From positions 496,001 through 560,000 of the forward strand of contig JACKAB010000044.1 of the NCBI GenBank assembly GCA_020635285.1: a DNA stretch of 64,000 nt. The letters run 5' to 3'. The notes under the pieces were generated by a model that was not told the origin of the DNA, made no database searches, and saw only the letters and a program-made list of their open reading frames with translations. The position numbers and the translations under genes are program-made. The stretch comes from Ignavibacteriales bacterium (GTDB taxonomy: Bacteria > Bacteroidota > Ignavibacteria > Ignavibacteriales > Melioribacteraceae). Shown piece by piece: positions 1 through 9,160 of this stretch (position 1 is its first letter; the number at the start of each line of letters is the position of its first letter).

Positions 1-63
1 CTAATATTAGTATTAAAAATTATTCTCACGTAATCTTATTAGGTATTAAAATATAAAATGCGT

Positions 64-114
64 ATAACAAGCCGCTCAAGCCGACCGCCGTTGTCTTTGG
101 CGGAAGTTTGATTC
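64..114 (+). other. attC-like recombination site (degenerate), left copy
   Basis: The stretch starts TAACAAGCCGCTCAAGCCGA and continues with CCGCC (85-89), a nine-base spacer and GGCGG (99-103), so it can fold into a hairpin. The opening resembles the left half of integron attC sites of the aadA type (TAACAA, TCAAGCCGAC). The right-hand simple site (GTTRRRY) is not clear, so this is a degenerate or divergent site. A related sequence lies on the other side of the small gene at 198-437, which is the arrangement of a gene cassette. No integron integrase is visible in the window. Confidence 0.35.
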
Positions 115-197
115 TATCAAAAAAAAACTTACTGATATTGAGGATGTTTTTAAGTATCAAATTGTTTAATTTTCATTAAAACTTTATGGAGTCTCTA

Positions 198-437
198 ATG
201 ACTTATGATAATGAAAAGATAGATGAAGTTGTGCTCGCCTTGCTGTATTTGACTTCTTTTAGTGAAGACCAAAACATTCACAGATCATGGAAGGGGCATG
301 ACTGGAAGGCCTTAAATCGTTTACACGAAAAAGGATTTATAGGCGATCCTAAAAGAAAAACAAAATCGATAATGTTTTCTGATGAAGGTTTTCAAAAATC
401 AAGAGAACTTTTTGAGAAACACTTCTCAATAAAATAA
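198..437 (+). CDS. DUF6429-family small protein (possible gene cassette)
   Basis: This encodes a 79-residue protein. I chose the ATG at 198 because GGAG lies just upstream and the protein then begins MTYDNEKIDEVVLALLYLT, the usual start of the DUF6429 family; an in-frame ATG at 186 would add four residues. The family has a winged-helix-like layout: an N-terminal helix, the signature WKGHDWKALNRLHEKGFI near the middle, then a strand and a C-terminal helix. Its function is not known, although the fold hints at nucleic-acid binding. The gene stands alone between two attC-like sequences, which suggests that it moved as an integron cassette or its relic. Family assignment is from memory of the conserved motif. 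Confidence 0.7.
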   Translation: MTYDNEKIDEVVLALLYLTSFSEDQNIHRSWKGHDWKALNRLHEKGFIGDPKRKTKSIMFSDEGFQKSRELFEKHFSIK

Positions 438-448
438 AGCAAAATAAA

Positions 449-487
449 ATAACCAGCAGATAAACTTGACCGCCTTTATTTTTGGAA
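449..487 (+). other. attC-like recombination site (degenerate), right copy
   Basis: Directly after the DUF6429 gene the sequence ATAACCAGCAGATAAACTTG, then ACCGCC and a T-rich stretch, aligns over about 37 bases with the left site (shared ATAAC, AGC, GACCGCC, TTT, TTGG). This copy lacks the GGCGG partner, so its hairpin is weaker. Two related sequences flanking a single short gene fit a cassette array. Confidence 0.3.
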
Positions 488-665
488 AGATTTAGAAAAT
501 AAAAAAAAAATTAAAGTAAGAAATTCATATTGGCATAGTACCGTCTAACCAGCTTAGATTTTAGAAAAGTTTTTGGTTTATCCGATGACCTAGGATTCAT
601 AGGTGTATGGGGTAGGTATCTTTTTTCCGGTGATATCGATTTTAAACTTTTTCTGGGGTAGTATA

Positions 666-698
666 GGAGTTGGGTATTAGTCGCACATACCCAACTCC
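666..698 (-). terminator. 12-bp stem-loop at the 3' end of the 709-1182 gene
   Basis: GGAGTTGGGTAT (666-677) and ATACCCAACTCC (687-698) form a perfect 12-bp stem with a nine-base loop. It lies just past the stop codon of the minus-strand gene ending at 709. There is no T run directly after the stem, so it may be a 3' end stabiliser rather than a classic intrinsic terminator. Confidence 0.45.
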
Positions 699-708
699 GA
701 ATTGTTTC

Positions 709-1182
709 TTAATTAACTCTTACTTGCTCCATCTCTGCCAACAAGGCTTCCAGCTTATCCTTCAACGTCCTAGCATTCTGAACGTTTATGTACATATCCA
801 GCAGAAGTTTGGATTTAAGAATTGCGTAGTCACTGTATTGTGAACTGCTTACACTGCTCGTAACAAGCCTAGCGTCATCTATAAACCACAATGATGAATC
901 GGCCTCAGCAATGTATTCAGCAATCTCGTCAGCCTTGCAGACTGTATTTAATTTGCTTGTTTTGCTAAGCGGAAGACCTGTGTAGACAAAGTAGCTTATG
1001 TTAATCGTGAAATTGCCCTTGTTGAATTCTGGAAAGACAAAAACAACTCTTCATTCTCATGGCTCACAAAAATTGCTTCTTTGTTGGATGAATAGTTGCA
1101 TCCTAATACTTTGCAGAAGTCATGGATTGCAGATTCGATTAGGTGGAAGATGTGTCTGTTTCTTTTGGTTGGTGTCTAGCAT
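709..1182 (-). pseudogene. Hypothetical protein, frameshifted
   Basis: The secure part is the C-terminal open frame (709-891, last about 60 residues), which ends in a long hydrophilic helix (LKDKLEALLAEMEQVRVN). Its frame continues upstream without stops to about 1040, encoding a stretch with YFVYTGLPLSKTSKLNTV. From there a second frame with a plausible helical sequence (HDFCKVLGCNYSSNKEA) runs up to an ATG at 1182. Together these would make a protein of about 155 residues with one or two frameshifts. I do not recognise the family. A competing plus-strand frame exists at 990-1110 but is short and has no ribosome binding site. Confidence 0.35.
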
Positions 1183-1501
1183 AATTAACTCCTTGAATGT
1201 GATTGATTATCACAGTTCTTATGCCCGATAAATGGAGAAAAATAGGGCCGGGTTTGGTTAGTTAAAGGTTAGCCAGAAATCTTCCTCACACACCGTAACA
1301 TTTTGTTCACCTCAGCAACTTGTGGAAGAAAGAGCCGCTCACATGTAACCGCCCTGATCCGGGTTCAATGGGAAATTTAAGGTTAGATAAGGATCGTGCG
1401 GGATGAACCTGAGGCCGCTTTAGTCATGTAGAAGCCAATCTTCGTAACTTCGTAACTTTTTATTTTACCTCTAATTTGAAGATGGTAAAGAAGTTACGAT
1501 G
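1183..1501. other. Intergenic region with repeat-related blocks
   Basis: No gene is supported here. The region contains GGCCGGGTTTGGTTAG (1247-1262), which recurs in altered form at about 2761 and inverted at about 2890, and it ends in the first GTAACTTN array. Confidence 0.5.
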
Positions 1502-1508
1502 TTACATT
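1437..1508. repeat. GTAACTTN octamer array A (inverted arms)
   Basis: The left arm holds two adjacent octamers (GTAACTTC, GTAACTTT). After a spacer of about 30 bases a right arm carries the same unit inverted (GAAGTTAC, GATGTTAC). The right arm overlaps the stop codon of the radical SAM gene on the minus strand. Two related arrays occur at 2590-2685 and 2785-2872. Confidence 0.7.
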
Positions 1509-2503
1509 ATATATTCCCAATCAACATTATTTAGCTGGGAGTAACCGCAGTCGATAATTTTTTGATCTTGCAAACTTAGTTTTTCATTCAGTATAGTGGG
1601 CGTAGACCACTTCCTAACATGGGGGAACCTGACATTTACGATCTTAGGTTTACCTTTGAAAAGTAATGTCTCACCACTTTTTTCGTTTAAATCTTCAAAC
1701 ATATTATCTGGCCTTCCTTTAACTCGTGAGACTTTGTCATTTATTAGGTCACTATAATTGAGAGACTGCAACTGATTCCAATCAAAATAATTGAGTTTCT
1801 TGTTTTTAAATCCTCTAGCACCGTTGCTAAATGACTGAATTTTAATATCCTCAACTTCCTTTCTATCGCCTATGAAGGGCATAGCCATTGTCCTTACAAA
1901 AATATCATTCGTTGCCAATTTATTAATTGTTTCCATTCTTTTCTTTATTGTGGGGTATAAAATTCTAAATCTCTTATTAGCTTTTCGTCAATGCTGCTAA
2001 TACTAATTTCAATCTGAACCATATGCTTCATATTTTTAAGTTGATCTAAATGATTTAGAATTAGATGACTTTTGGATAAAATGTGCAGCATCCATTTATT
2101 TCCATTATTCCAATGTTTTTCAAACACTTTTAGTATTTCTAACATGACATCACGATTATGTTGTTTTTTTAATTCATTAATTACTTGAGGTAGGTAGTAT
2201 TCATTGCTTTCATTTATCTGCACTCTTTTTAAATGCTGTGGAAGAATTTTAAGATTTTCTAATTGTTTATCTAATCTTTCTGCCATGTTTAACTGAACGG
2301 CAACATTCTCAAAAAACTTTTTTTCGTTTCTGATTTTTTACTTTTGCAGTAAAGAGGGGAGAGTAACAATACTTGCAGCCAAAAAAGCAGCCAATAGTTG
2401 GATTTAATGTAAATGGATGATCATACTGACCAATCGGAAACTGCGGATTTAATGGTGGCGAATCATTTGTTCGAAATTCAATGTTGAGAGTTCTTTTAGC
2501 CAT
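1502..2503 (-). pseudogene. SPL/Rv2578c-like radical SAM protein, split over three frames
   Basis: Three consecutive frames (2503-2309, 2286-1945, 1936-1502) join into one protein of about 330 residues. The N-terminal part contains PTIGCFFGCKYCYSP, which has the CxxxCxxC cluster-binding pattern of radical SAM enzymes and the spacing seen in the spore-photoproduct-lyase-like/Rv2578c group. The middle has QIEISISSIDEKLIRDLE, the strand-helix step typical of the radical SAM barrel, and the last part has VRTMAMPFIGD. The substrate is unknown; some relatives act on DNA and others are uncharacterised. The breaks may be sequence errors. It sits alone between two GTAACTTN arrays inside the integrative element, so it is cargo rather than a replication gene. 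Confidence 0.6.
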
Positions 2504-2589
2504 TGGATATACCTAAGAAATATTCTTATCGAAAAATATAAAATTTCCAAAATACATTATTAAAAAAATGATCAAATCTACTAGGACAC

Positions 2590-2686
2590 TAGTAACTTCG
2601 TAACTTAGTAACTTTTTTTGATTTGGGGTTAGTTAGGAGTTATATATATACTATTATAAAGTTACGAAGTTACTAAGTTACTATTA
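2590..2686. repeat. GTAACTTN octamer array B (inverted arms)
   Basis: Left arm: three tandem octamers GTAACTTC, GTAACTTA, GTAACTTT at about 2590-2613. A central spacer of about 45 bases contains GGGGTTAGTTAGGAGTTAT. Right arm: AAAGTTAC, GAAGTTAC, TAAGTTAC at about 2657-2683. The arms can pair into a stem of more than 20 bp, and each arm is itself a period-8 repeat. Confidence 0.8.
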
Positions 2687-2760
2687 CAGCATATGTAGGC
2701 CTCTTTTAGGATTTATTAAACCGCCAAATGGTGCTTTGGGTTATGCGGGATATACCTGGG

Positions 2761-2905
2761 GCTGGTTTGGTTAAATAAAGGTTAATCTTCGTAACATTGT
2801 AACTTTTTAAACTTAGGGTTGATTAGGGGTTAAATAAATGTCGTTACAAAGTTACTAAGTTACAATGTTACTTTTGCGTAGCCTCAATCTAACCAAACCG
2901 GCCCT
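2761..2905. repeat. GTAACTTN octamer array C nested in a second inverted repeat
   Basis: The left arm has GTAACATT and GTAACTTT. The spacer has GGGTTGATTAGGGGTTAAAT, similar to the spacer of array B. The right arm has four units (GTCGTTAC, AAAGTTAC, TAAGTTAC, AATGTTAC). Outside these lie GGCTGGTTTGGTTA (from 2761) and its inverted partner TAACCAAACCGGCC (about 2891-2904), so two inverted repeats are nested. Confidence 0.75.
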
Positions 2906-2951
2906 TCAAAATAATGTTTGTTGATCAGAGAGGTTAATATCATTTACATTT

Positions 2952-3782
2952 TCAATTCTGTTTTTTTAACTCTTCTGCTTTATTATTTGTCAGCTCAATA
3001 ATAACCGGCTTCAGCTGATCCCAGATTATATTTGCTTGCGAATAAGTGTATCCCATCTTCTGCATCTGCCAATCCTTTGCCAATTGCCAATATGGTGATG
3101 TCGTTATGTCGTTACAGATTGCTCCTTCTAGAAAAAAGGCTAAATGCATTCCATTGTAAGGTAAAATGTTTATTTTAGAATAAGCCTCAATGAAAACTTC
3201 TTTGCCGATGTCAGTGTGCTTATCAAATGCAATCCAGTAGGGGAAGTTAGGGTTGTTTAGGGGTTGTGTAAGTGCTGTTATGGGTACTTCATCCTTAACT
3301 GCAAAATAAGCAGCGGCATACATCATTGCTTTATCGGTTTCAAAATTAGCTTTCGATACAGCCCTTCTTGCAGCTTCAATTCTTCCATGATGTTTGTCAT
3401 GCACTGCCCACTTCAAAAAGCAATTGGATCTTTCATTGCATTGGCAATTGAAGTAATCGCATCCTTCTGAGCTTTAGTTCCTCTCAGAGCAGACCAATCT
3501 CCATCTTTGTAATGAGAGGCAAGAGTAGCCAACCCGGCAGGCATCCTTGTTCTTCTGGGTTAAAGCCAGATTTTTGTACTGCTCCAGTAAATTGCCCTCA
3601 GTAATTTGATTACCCAACGGCCAGCATTCCTCATAAATAATAACCGCCAAGCGTTTGCTTAACCATCTGCTGTCACCAACACTTAATAGATACTTAACTA
3701 CCTTATCGACTACTTCGACTTGACCTCTTCGTACTGCCTTTTGCAGCAATGAGTGCTCAACTTGTAAATTTTGTTCATTCAT
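2952..3782 (-). pseudogene. Replication-associated hypothetical protein (MgsA/RarA C-terminal-like), frameshifted
   Basis: Two frames (3782-3474 and 3416-2952) join through an intermediate stretch that reads GLATLASHYKDGDW and then KDAITSIANAMKDP. The result is a helical protein of about 275 residues. The N-terminal part (SLLQKAVRRGQVEVVDKVVK, then WLSKRLAVIIYEECW) resembles the all-helical oligomerisation region of MgsA/RarA and clamp-loader-like ATPases, where a similar QKAIRRGD motif is found. No ATPase domain is present, so any role is uncertain. It lies downstream of the primase-helicase gene, separated by the TGGCCA-rich block, and is probably part of the element's replication module. 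Confidence in the gene is good; confidence in the fold is low. Confidence 0.5.
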
Positions 3783-3809
3783 TTAATTCTCATTTTAATT
3801 TTATTAATT

Positions 3810-4101
3810 TCATCTGGCCACCCTATGTCCAGGTATGGCCAGGTAGTAGCCACCTTGACCTGGCCACAAATGTTTAGTTTTTATATCATATTCAGCATAT
3901 TTTGGTAAAGTGGCCAACTAAACCCCTATTTTTCAAAAAAAACTCCTCTGATAAATTTTTTATATTATTTTTTTTTCTCCAATAGTTTTCTAAAAAGCCT
4001 GGCCATCCTGGCCATTAGCATATTTACTTTGATTTTAGATCAAAAACGCAATAAAAATGGCCAGGCTTACCTGGCCACTAGTTGGCCACACCCGGCCACT
4101 T
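3810..4101. repeat. TGGCCA-rich intergenic repeat cluster
   Basis: Within less than 300 bp between two genes there are about ten copies of TGGCCA or CTGGCCAC/T in both orientations, for example near 3812, 3833, 3861, 3914, 4002, 4011, 4056, 4070 and 4082. The segments AGCCTGGCCATCCTGGCCATT (without its last base, 3998-4017) and ATGGCCAGGCTTACCTGGCCA face each other around an AT-rich spacer of about 35 bases, so long stems are possible. The layout (short unit, opposed arms, AT-rich centre) is like the GTAACTTN arrays but with a different unit. Candidate roles are a replication origin or a DNA-binding site cluster. Confidence 0.7.
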
Positions 4102-6700
4102 TTACCATGAATATATTCTAGGTCTAAGGTTTCCAATCTGCTTTTTCTTATTTATATCTATTTTATGATATTGCAATTTCTGACTTAGCACTTGAGATTT
4201 AATGTTTGTACCAAATATTTCATTAAACACAATTACTGCATCATCTTTTTTAAAATATATCCATTCTCAACTGATTCAAGTGTCCACCCTCTATTTAGCA
4301 AAACTCCAGATTCATCCCTTAACCATTCAGAATCTTTTTCTAATAATTTTTAGCAAAAAGTTCAAACATATCCATCGATGATTGTATGATCTTCTTTTTT
4401 GCTTCGTTCAAAAATACTCTATTCGCTCTAGTCTCATCATAATTATAGTTAATAAGAAATCTGTGCAAAGGTAGGTAGTTCAGATTGAACTGCCTTCAAG
4501 AATTCTGTATGATTTTTATACTTTATATAATTGGGGTTATTTTCTAGCTTATCCATGTTTTCAATTACATTATATCTTCTATCATCTTCCGGAATTATTA
4601 CCGGAACATCATAATTGCTGAAAAAAGAAATTATTAGCAAAATTTTCCAATCTTAATTTCCTTTCGTACTTCTCATTAATTTGCAATAGCTCATCTGTAA
4701 TTAATTGCTTAAGCTTAGCATCTTTTTCTTTTTTTATCCTTTCTGTAATCGGATGTCACTTCATTAAAGGCTATCATCATTTTGTGCGAAAGATAAGAAT
4801 TAAAATCACTATCCAACTCAGCATTCCCAACAACAGTACATTGATCTTTACCCCACAATGGTGTAATTATTTTTTCAAATAATAAGTTTTTACCAGTTCC
4901 TTGTGTGCCCCTAATCAACCAAGCGATAATGGACTTTTTGCGAGTAGAAAATGTAAATGACAACCAGTTTAGAAAATAATCTCTTTCATTCCTATCCGGG
5001 ACTACATTGCTGATCACAGTATTTATTGCTGGACAATCCTTCGTCAGATCAATAACATTACCATTCTTTTCATAAAACATGTATTCTGTTGGAGTAAACA
5101 AATTAAATGATTTATTATAAACATCAAACTTCCCACCAAGATCTTGGGGATCAAACTTAACAGTAAATGTTGGGTAAGCTTCCGGCGCAACTAATCCGTA
5201 GTCTAACATTACTTCTTTAATAAAATCTTTATCTATACCGAAATTTAACACATCTCTTTCAGAATCATAATAACATCTTGAGTTGCTGTTCTTATCATTA
5301 AACGGTATGATAGGATCATTAGTAATGTGTTCCCTAAGCTCTTCCTTATAATCTTTCTTTCTGCTCTTCAGCTGCTTCTTAAGTGAAGCTAAGTTTTCGT
5401 TAAAAATAGTTTTTAAGATTCAAGAATTCCGGTAATTGTTGTTTCATCTTTTACCAAGGATAAGAAGTCGAGAACTTTATTTTTAATCTCTTTCTTTTCT
5501 ATAGTACTGCTGCTTTGGTAACTAGTGACTAAACCCTTAACGATCCAAACAGCCCCATCTTCTGCTTTGGTTTGAAATAAGTTCTTAAGCATCTCAAATC
5601 CATGCTTCACCGTGTATTCATCTGGATCCTTAACCTTATCGCCGTAGCTTTTCGGATCAATAACATAAGGTGTGATTTTACTGTTCTTTAGAACCAGCTC
5701 GATAACTTCTATAGTATTACTAGGACCAACTTTATCATTATCAAAAGCAAGCACCAAGTTTTTTACTTTTCTTCTTCTTAATTCTTCTAAATGTTTTTTC
5801 CCTAACACTCCTTGACCAACTGCAGTGATATTATCTAAACCTAACGCCTTTAGATATAGTGCATCCGGATATCCTTCAACCGCAATAATCGTATCTGTGC
5901 TTTCTCTTACTTTATCTATCCCAAATAAATCATCCTTCATAAGTCCTGGCGTACTATCCCAACGAACATTATCATGAACCTTGTTATCATAAGTTGTAAC
6001 TGATATGCCTTTTGGATTAGTTGCTCTTTTCAGAAATCCAGTAATCAATCCTTCAGCATTACGGTATGGAAAAGCTAATCTAAAATTATCACCAAAGCGT
6101 CCTTGTAACTTAAGTTGAACCACACTTTCTTTTATCTCTGGATCACTATTTGTTAGTGCTGCTTTTATATCATGTTCTTTCGGCAGATAAAACAATTCAG
6201 TTTCTTTAATTACTTCCGGATCATATTTCCGTTCATTTGTTAAATATTCTAGAACTTCTTTTCCTTCTTCCTTAAATAACAGATCTTTTCCAATATCTAC
6301 TATTTTTTTCTAATAAGAAACTGCGATTGATTAGTGTATTTTTCTCTAATATTTCTTCCGGGGTGGGTTTGTAGCTAGGTTGAAGCTTAGTTGTATCAAT
6401 CTTAAGATTGAATTCTTTAACTAACCATTTTAGTGATTCCCACTTGCTTAGCTTTTTAACTTCTTCTACAATGGTGAATACATCACCGCCCATTTTACAA
6501 TTGTAACAATGGCAAAGCTGTAAGCTAGTGTTTACTTCAAATGATTTTTTACTTTTAGAAGGGTGCCCGGTTGGACATGTTCCGACAAGTGTGTTTCTTT
6601 TTTGTTGATTTAGGTGTGAACCAAGACGTGTTGCCACATCTATAATGTTAAGATTACTCTTAACTTCTTTAAATATGTCTCCTTGAATTTTGTTTGACAT
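4102..6700 (-). pseudogene. Phage/satellite-type DNA primase-helicase (CHC2 zinc finger, Toprim, D5-like helicase), frameshifted
   Basis: I join four frames into one protein of about 865 residues that starts at the ATG at 6700 (MSNKIQGDIFKEVKSNLNI). The N-terminus is a CHC2-type primase zinc finger (CPTGHPSKSKKSFEV, then CHCYNCKMGGD). Next comes a Toprim domain with EGYPDALYLKALG and LVLAFDNDKVG, holding the metal-binding Glu and DxD-like residues. The C-terminal half is a superfamily 3/D5-like helicase with the Walker A motif RGTQGTGKN and the downstream MIAFNEV. The fused layout matches replication proteins of phage satellites and integrative plasmids. The frameshifts near 4640, 4740, 5330 and 6270 could be sequence errors; if real, the element cannot replicate. 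It is transcribed away from the divergent promoter region at about 7050-7270. Confidence 0.75.
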
Positions 6701-7046
6701 GTTGTTCCTCTGAATTAGATTCTGATAAAGCATTGTGTAATATGCTTTTCAGATTACGTATGTATGTGCCATACTGCATAGGTCTTACTGACCCGCTCAT
6801 GGCATAGTATTGATCAACGAGCTTTTTAACTATGTTATTATTTTCAAACCTGAAAACCGTAATTGGCCCTTGTCGGCGGTGACTTAACAAATCAACCCTG
6901 CTGGCCATTAAGAATGCGGACAGATAAAAGTCCCTGTTCTCATAAATGTTTTGCATAATTGTTCCTCCATTATTATTAGATGGATTATTGCCAGATATAG
7001 TGCTGGTTTCACTGTTGTTAGTTGTTCTCCTTAAATGATAAGACAT
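6669..7046 (-). CDS. DUF5659-type small protein
   Basis: This is a protein of up to 125 residues. The conserved part begins at the internal MQNIYENRDFYLSAFLMAS and continues with VFRFENNN and QYYAMSG to YGTYIRNLKSILH, a pattern I associate with the DUF5659 family found in phage and conjugative elements. An ATG at 6957 gives just this domain and may be the real start. The last residues overlap the start of the primase-helicase gene by about 30 bases in another frame, which implies coupled translation. The function is unknown; a role in control of replication is possible from its position. Confidence 0.6.
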   Translation of the reverse strand: MSYHLRRTTNNSETSTISGNNPSNNNGGTIMQNIYENRDFYLSAFLMASRVDLLSHRRQGPITVFRFENNNIVKKLVDQYYAMSGSVRPMQYGTYIRNLKSILHNALSESNSEEQHVKQNSRRHI

Positions 7047-7276
7047 AATGAAAGTTATGTTAAAAATTTATTGAAGAGATCGAGAGAAAAATGTTAACCA
7101 GTTAATTTATTAAAATTATTTACTCGATTGAGAAGATATTGATTACAACAAGTTATTTATAATCATACATGAATATCCGATTATATTTTGACATTGTCAA
7201 GTTTTTCGAAAAAAAAATAATTATTTTTTCAAAGTTGTGTTTTTGTAATTTAAATGAATAAAAATAGAGACTTAAC

Positions 7277-7733
7277 ATGATTGTCAAAAAAGATAATTCA
7301 AGATGAAGTTTATCTAAATAAATTTTCTCGTATCACGTATGATAGTGATGTTGAAGTTGATACTGCATATCTTGCTGGTAAATTTCAAGAATTAATTCCA
7401 AAGCAAATAAGGATAAAGCTTGGCTTGATATTATTGATAGAAACTATATTAATGAAAGTCTGCTATTCAATGAAACTATTGAAATAGGGAGCAAGGGATT
7501 ATATTATTTAGTGCTTCAGAAAGGGTATAAAATTGATCAACTACTTTTCCCAGCCGGATGAATTAAATATTGATCTCTACGTTCATAAATCCGGTAGGTT
7601 AATTTATTCCTTTTATAATCCCACATTAAAAAGAAATATAAATATTAGAGGGAAAGTCTCTGATGATATTGATGGTGTTGCAAAGAAAATAAAAGCTAAT
7701 TTGGATGACATTCATTTTAGGAATTATTTTTAA
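7277..7733 (+). pseudogene. Hypothetical protein of the element's control region, frameshifted
   Basis: Starting from the ATG at 7277, the sequence encodes IIQDEVYLNKFSRITYDSDV, then DKAWLDIIDRNYINESLLF and YYLVLQKGYKIDQLLF, and ends with INIRGKVSDDIDGVAKKIKA. Three frames must be joined, giving about 150 residues. I do not recognise the family. It is the first gene of the rightward transcript, divergent from the primase operon and directly upstream of the HTH gene, so it may take part in the switch between integration and excision. Confidence 0.45.
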
Positions 7734-7793
7734 AACTTTGCCACAGACAATTATGGTAAAGAGTTGAAAATTCCAGAATATTTTCCACCAATA

Positions 7794-7966
7794 ATGAATG
7801 CAGAACAAGTCGCAAACTATATGGGAAGGTACGCTGAAAAAACTATTAGGAAATGGACTTCAGAAGGGAAGATCCTTTTACAAAAATCGGAAACACTGTA
7901 ATGTATAGAAAGTCCGACATTGATGAATATTTAGATAAACAAACGAAGTATCCAAAGAGTAGATAA
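7794..7966 (+). pseudogene. Excisionase-like helix-turn-helix protein, one-base frameshift
   Basis: From the ATG at 7794 the protein reads MNAEQVANYMGRYAEKTIRK with a helix-turn-helix of the MerR/excisionase (HTH_17) type. Adding one base in the CCTTTT run near 7880 restores GNTVMYRKSDIDEYLDKQ, the usual strand-and-helix end of this family, for about 58 residues. An in-frame upstream extension exists but lacks an ATG. The family bends DNA at attachment sites and assists integrase in excision. The gene ends two bases from the convergent integrase stop codon, the classical int/xis pairing. Confidence 0.6.
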
Positions 7967-7967
7967 A

Positions 7968-9050
7968 TTATTGTTCTTCCAATTTCTTCATTGAATTTAA
8001 TTGATGATCATCTGAAAGATGCACATAGATTGAAGTAACGTTTGGATCAAAATGCCCCATGATTTGTTGAAGCTCATATACTGTACCTGCTCTTCTCATA
8101 ATATAATTAGATCCAAAAGTGTGTCTGAATTTATGGACGTCACCTTCCAGATTTAATATCTTTAATGTTCTCTTTAAAGCTTGATAAGGCCTGTCTGGAT
8201 TTATTTTATTACCATTTATTTGAGCAAAAACATAAGTATTGTTTTTACCTATTTGGTCCATAATGATCTGCAAAGCTGTATTATTTAATTTAATTCTTCT
8301 AGATTTACGATTCTTCGTTTTCCAATCTTTATTGGAAGCGATAATGATTTCTCTCTCATTTATGTTAACATTCTCCCATGTGAGATTATTTATCTCACCT
8401 TTTCTCAAGCCTGTATTTAGAATAAATGTGAAATAATTTACCCAATGAGGATCAATATTTTCTAAAATTTGCACTACTTCATCTTTATTATAAAACTTAA
8501 CATTTATGTTTTGTTCAATTGTTAAATCAGGGATGTCAGATACTGGATTTTCTTTTAAGTCCACAACCTTCTTAAGACCATACTTGAAAAGGGAAGCTAA
8601 AAATACTTTGTAACCATTTGCAGTCTTTGGCTTCCAAATTTTACCATTTGAAGTACCAGATGTTGTAAAATGGTCTATAGATTCTTTGATATAACTAGTT
8701 TTAATTTTTGTTAAATCGTCAATTGTGTGAGGAAAGTATTCTTTAAGAAATGTAGTAAATTCAGAAAAGTAAGCCTGGTACCTTTTTTTTTACTATTTTG
8801 ACTTAAGTTTTGTTTTAGGTTAATGTAATCCTCATATAAATCCTGAATGGACTTCTTTTTTCTGCTGTGCAGGTATTTCAAGTTTTCCATCCATTATTTT
8901 GTTTTGAATCCTTGTCCGATAAAGTTCAGCGGAATACTTATTGGATCCGATAACTTCTCGATGTCGCTTACCATTTATCGTATAATCAACTTGATAAACG
9001 AACCCTTTTTTACGTTTAACTTTTGCCAGGTTAACTTTTGGAATTGCCAT
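7968..9050 (-). pseudogene. Tyrosine recombinase (phage-type integrase), frameshifted
   Basis: The protein of about 360 residues starts at 9050 with a small AP2-like arm-binding segment (KGFVYQVDYTINGKRHREVI). It continues through a SAM-like core-binding helix region (about 8830-8570, which needs a frameshift) and ends with the catalytic domain. Catalytic residues are visible: Arg in NTGLRKGEINNLTW, His and Arg in HKFRHTFGSNY, His in IMGHFD and the nucleophile Tyr in TSIYVHLSDD. It should cut and rejoin DNA at the adjacent tRNA-Ser 3' end. The breaks near 8800 fall at a nine-base T run, so they may be artefacts. The start is set by a clear MAIPKVNLAKVKRKKG N-terminus. Confidence 0.8.
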
Positions 9051-9080
9051 AATTATCCCTATTATTCTCTATTGTAAGAT

Positions 9081-9108
9081 AAAAAAATGCCACGATTTTG
9101 TCATGGCA
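9081..9108 (-). terminator. Intrinsic terminator downstream of tRNA-Ser
   Basis: On the minus strand TGCCATGA and TCGTGGCA form a stem around CAAAA, followed directly by seven T residues. It lies between the tRNA 3' end and the integrase start, so it would end the tRNA transcript. Confidence 0.75.
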
Positions 9109-9160
9109 AATTTTTCAAGGGCTGTAAGTCGTTGTAAAACAAAGACTTAAGTGGTAAGTG

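Noticed and set aside
998..1231. Plus-strand 77-codon frame
   Set aside because: It shows no family motif, overlaps the better supported minus-strand gene and has no ribosome binding site.
1437..2905. CRISPR-like array from GTAACTTN repeats
   Set aside because: The unit is only eight bases, copies are directly adjacent with no unique spacers, and arms are inverted. This is not a CRISPR structure.
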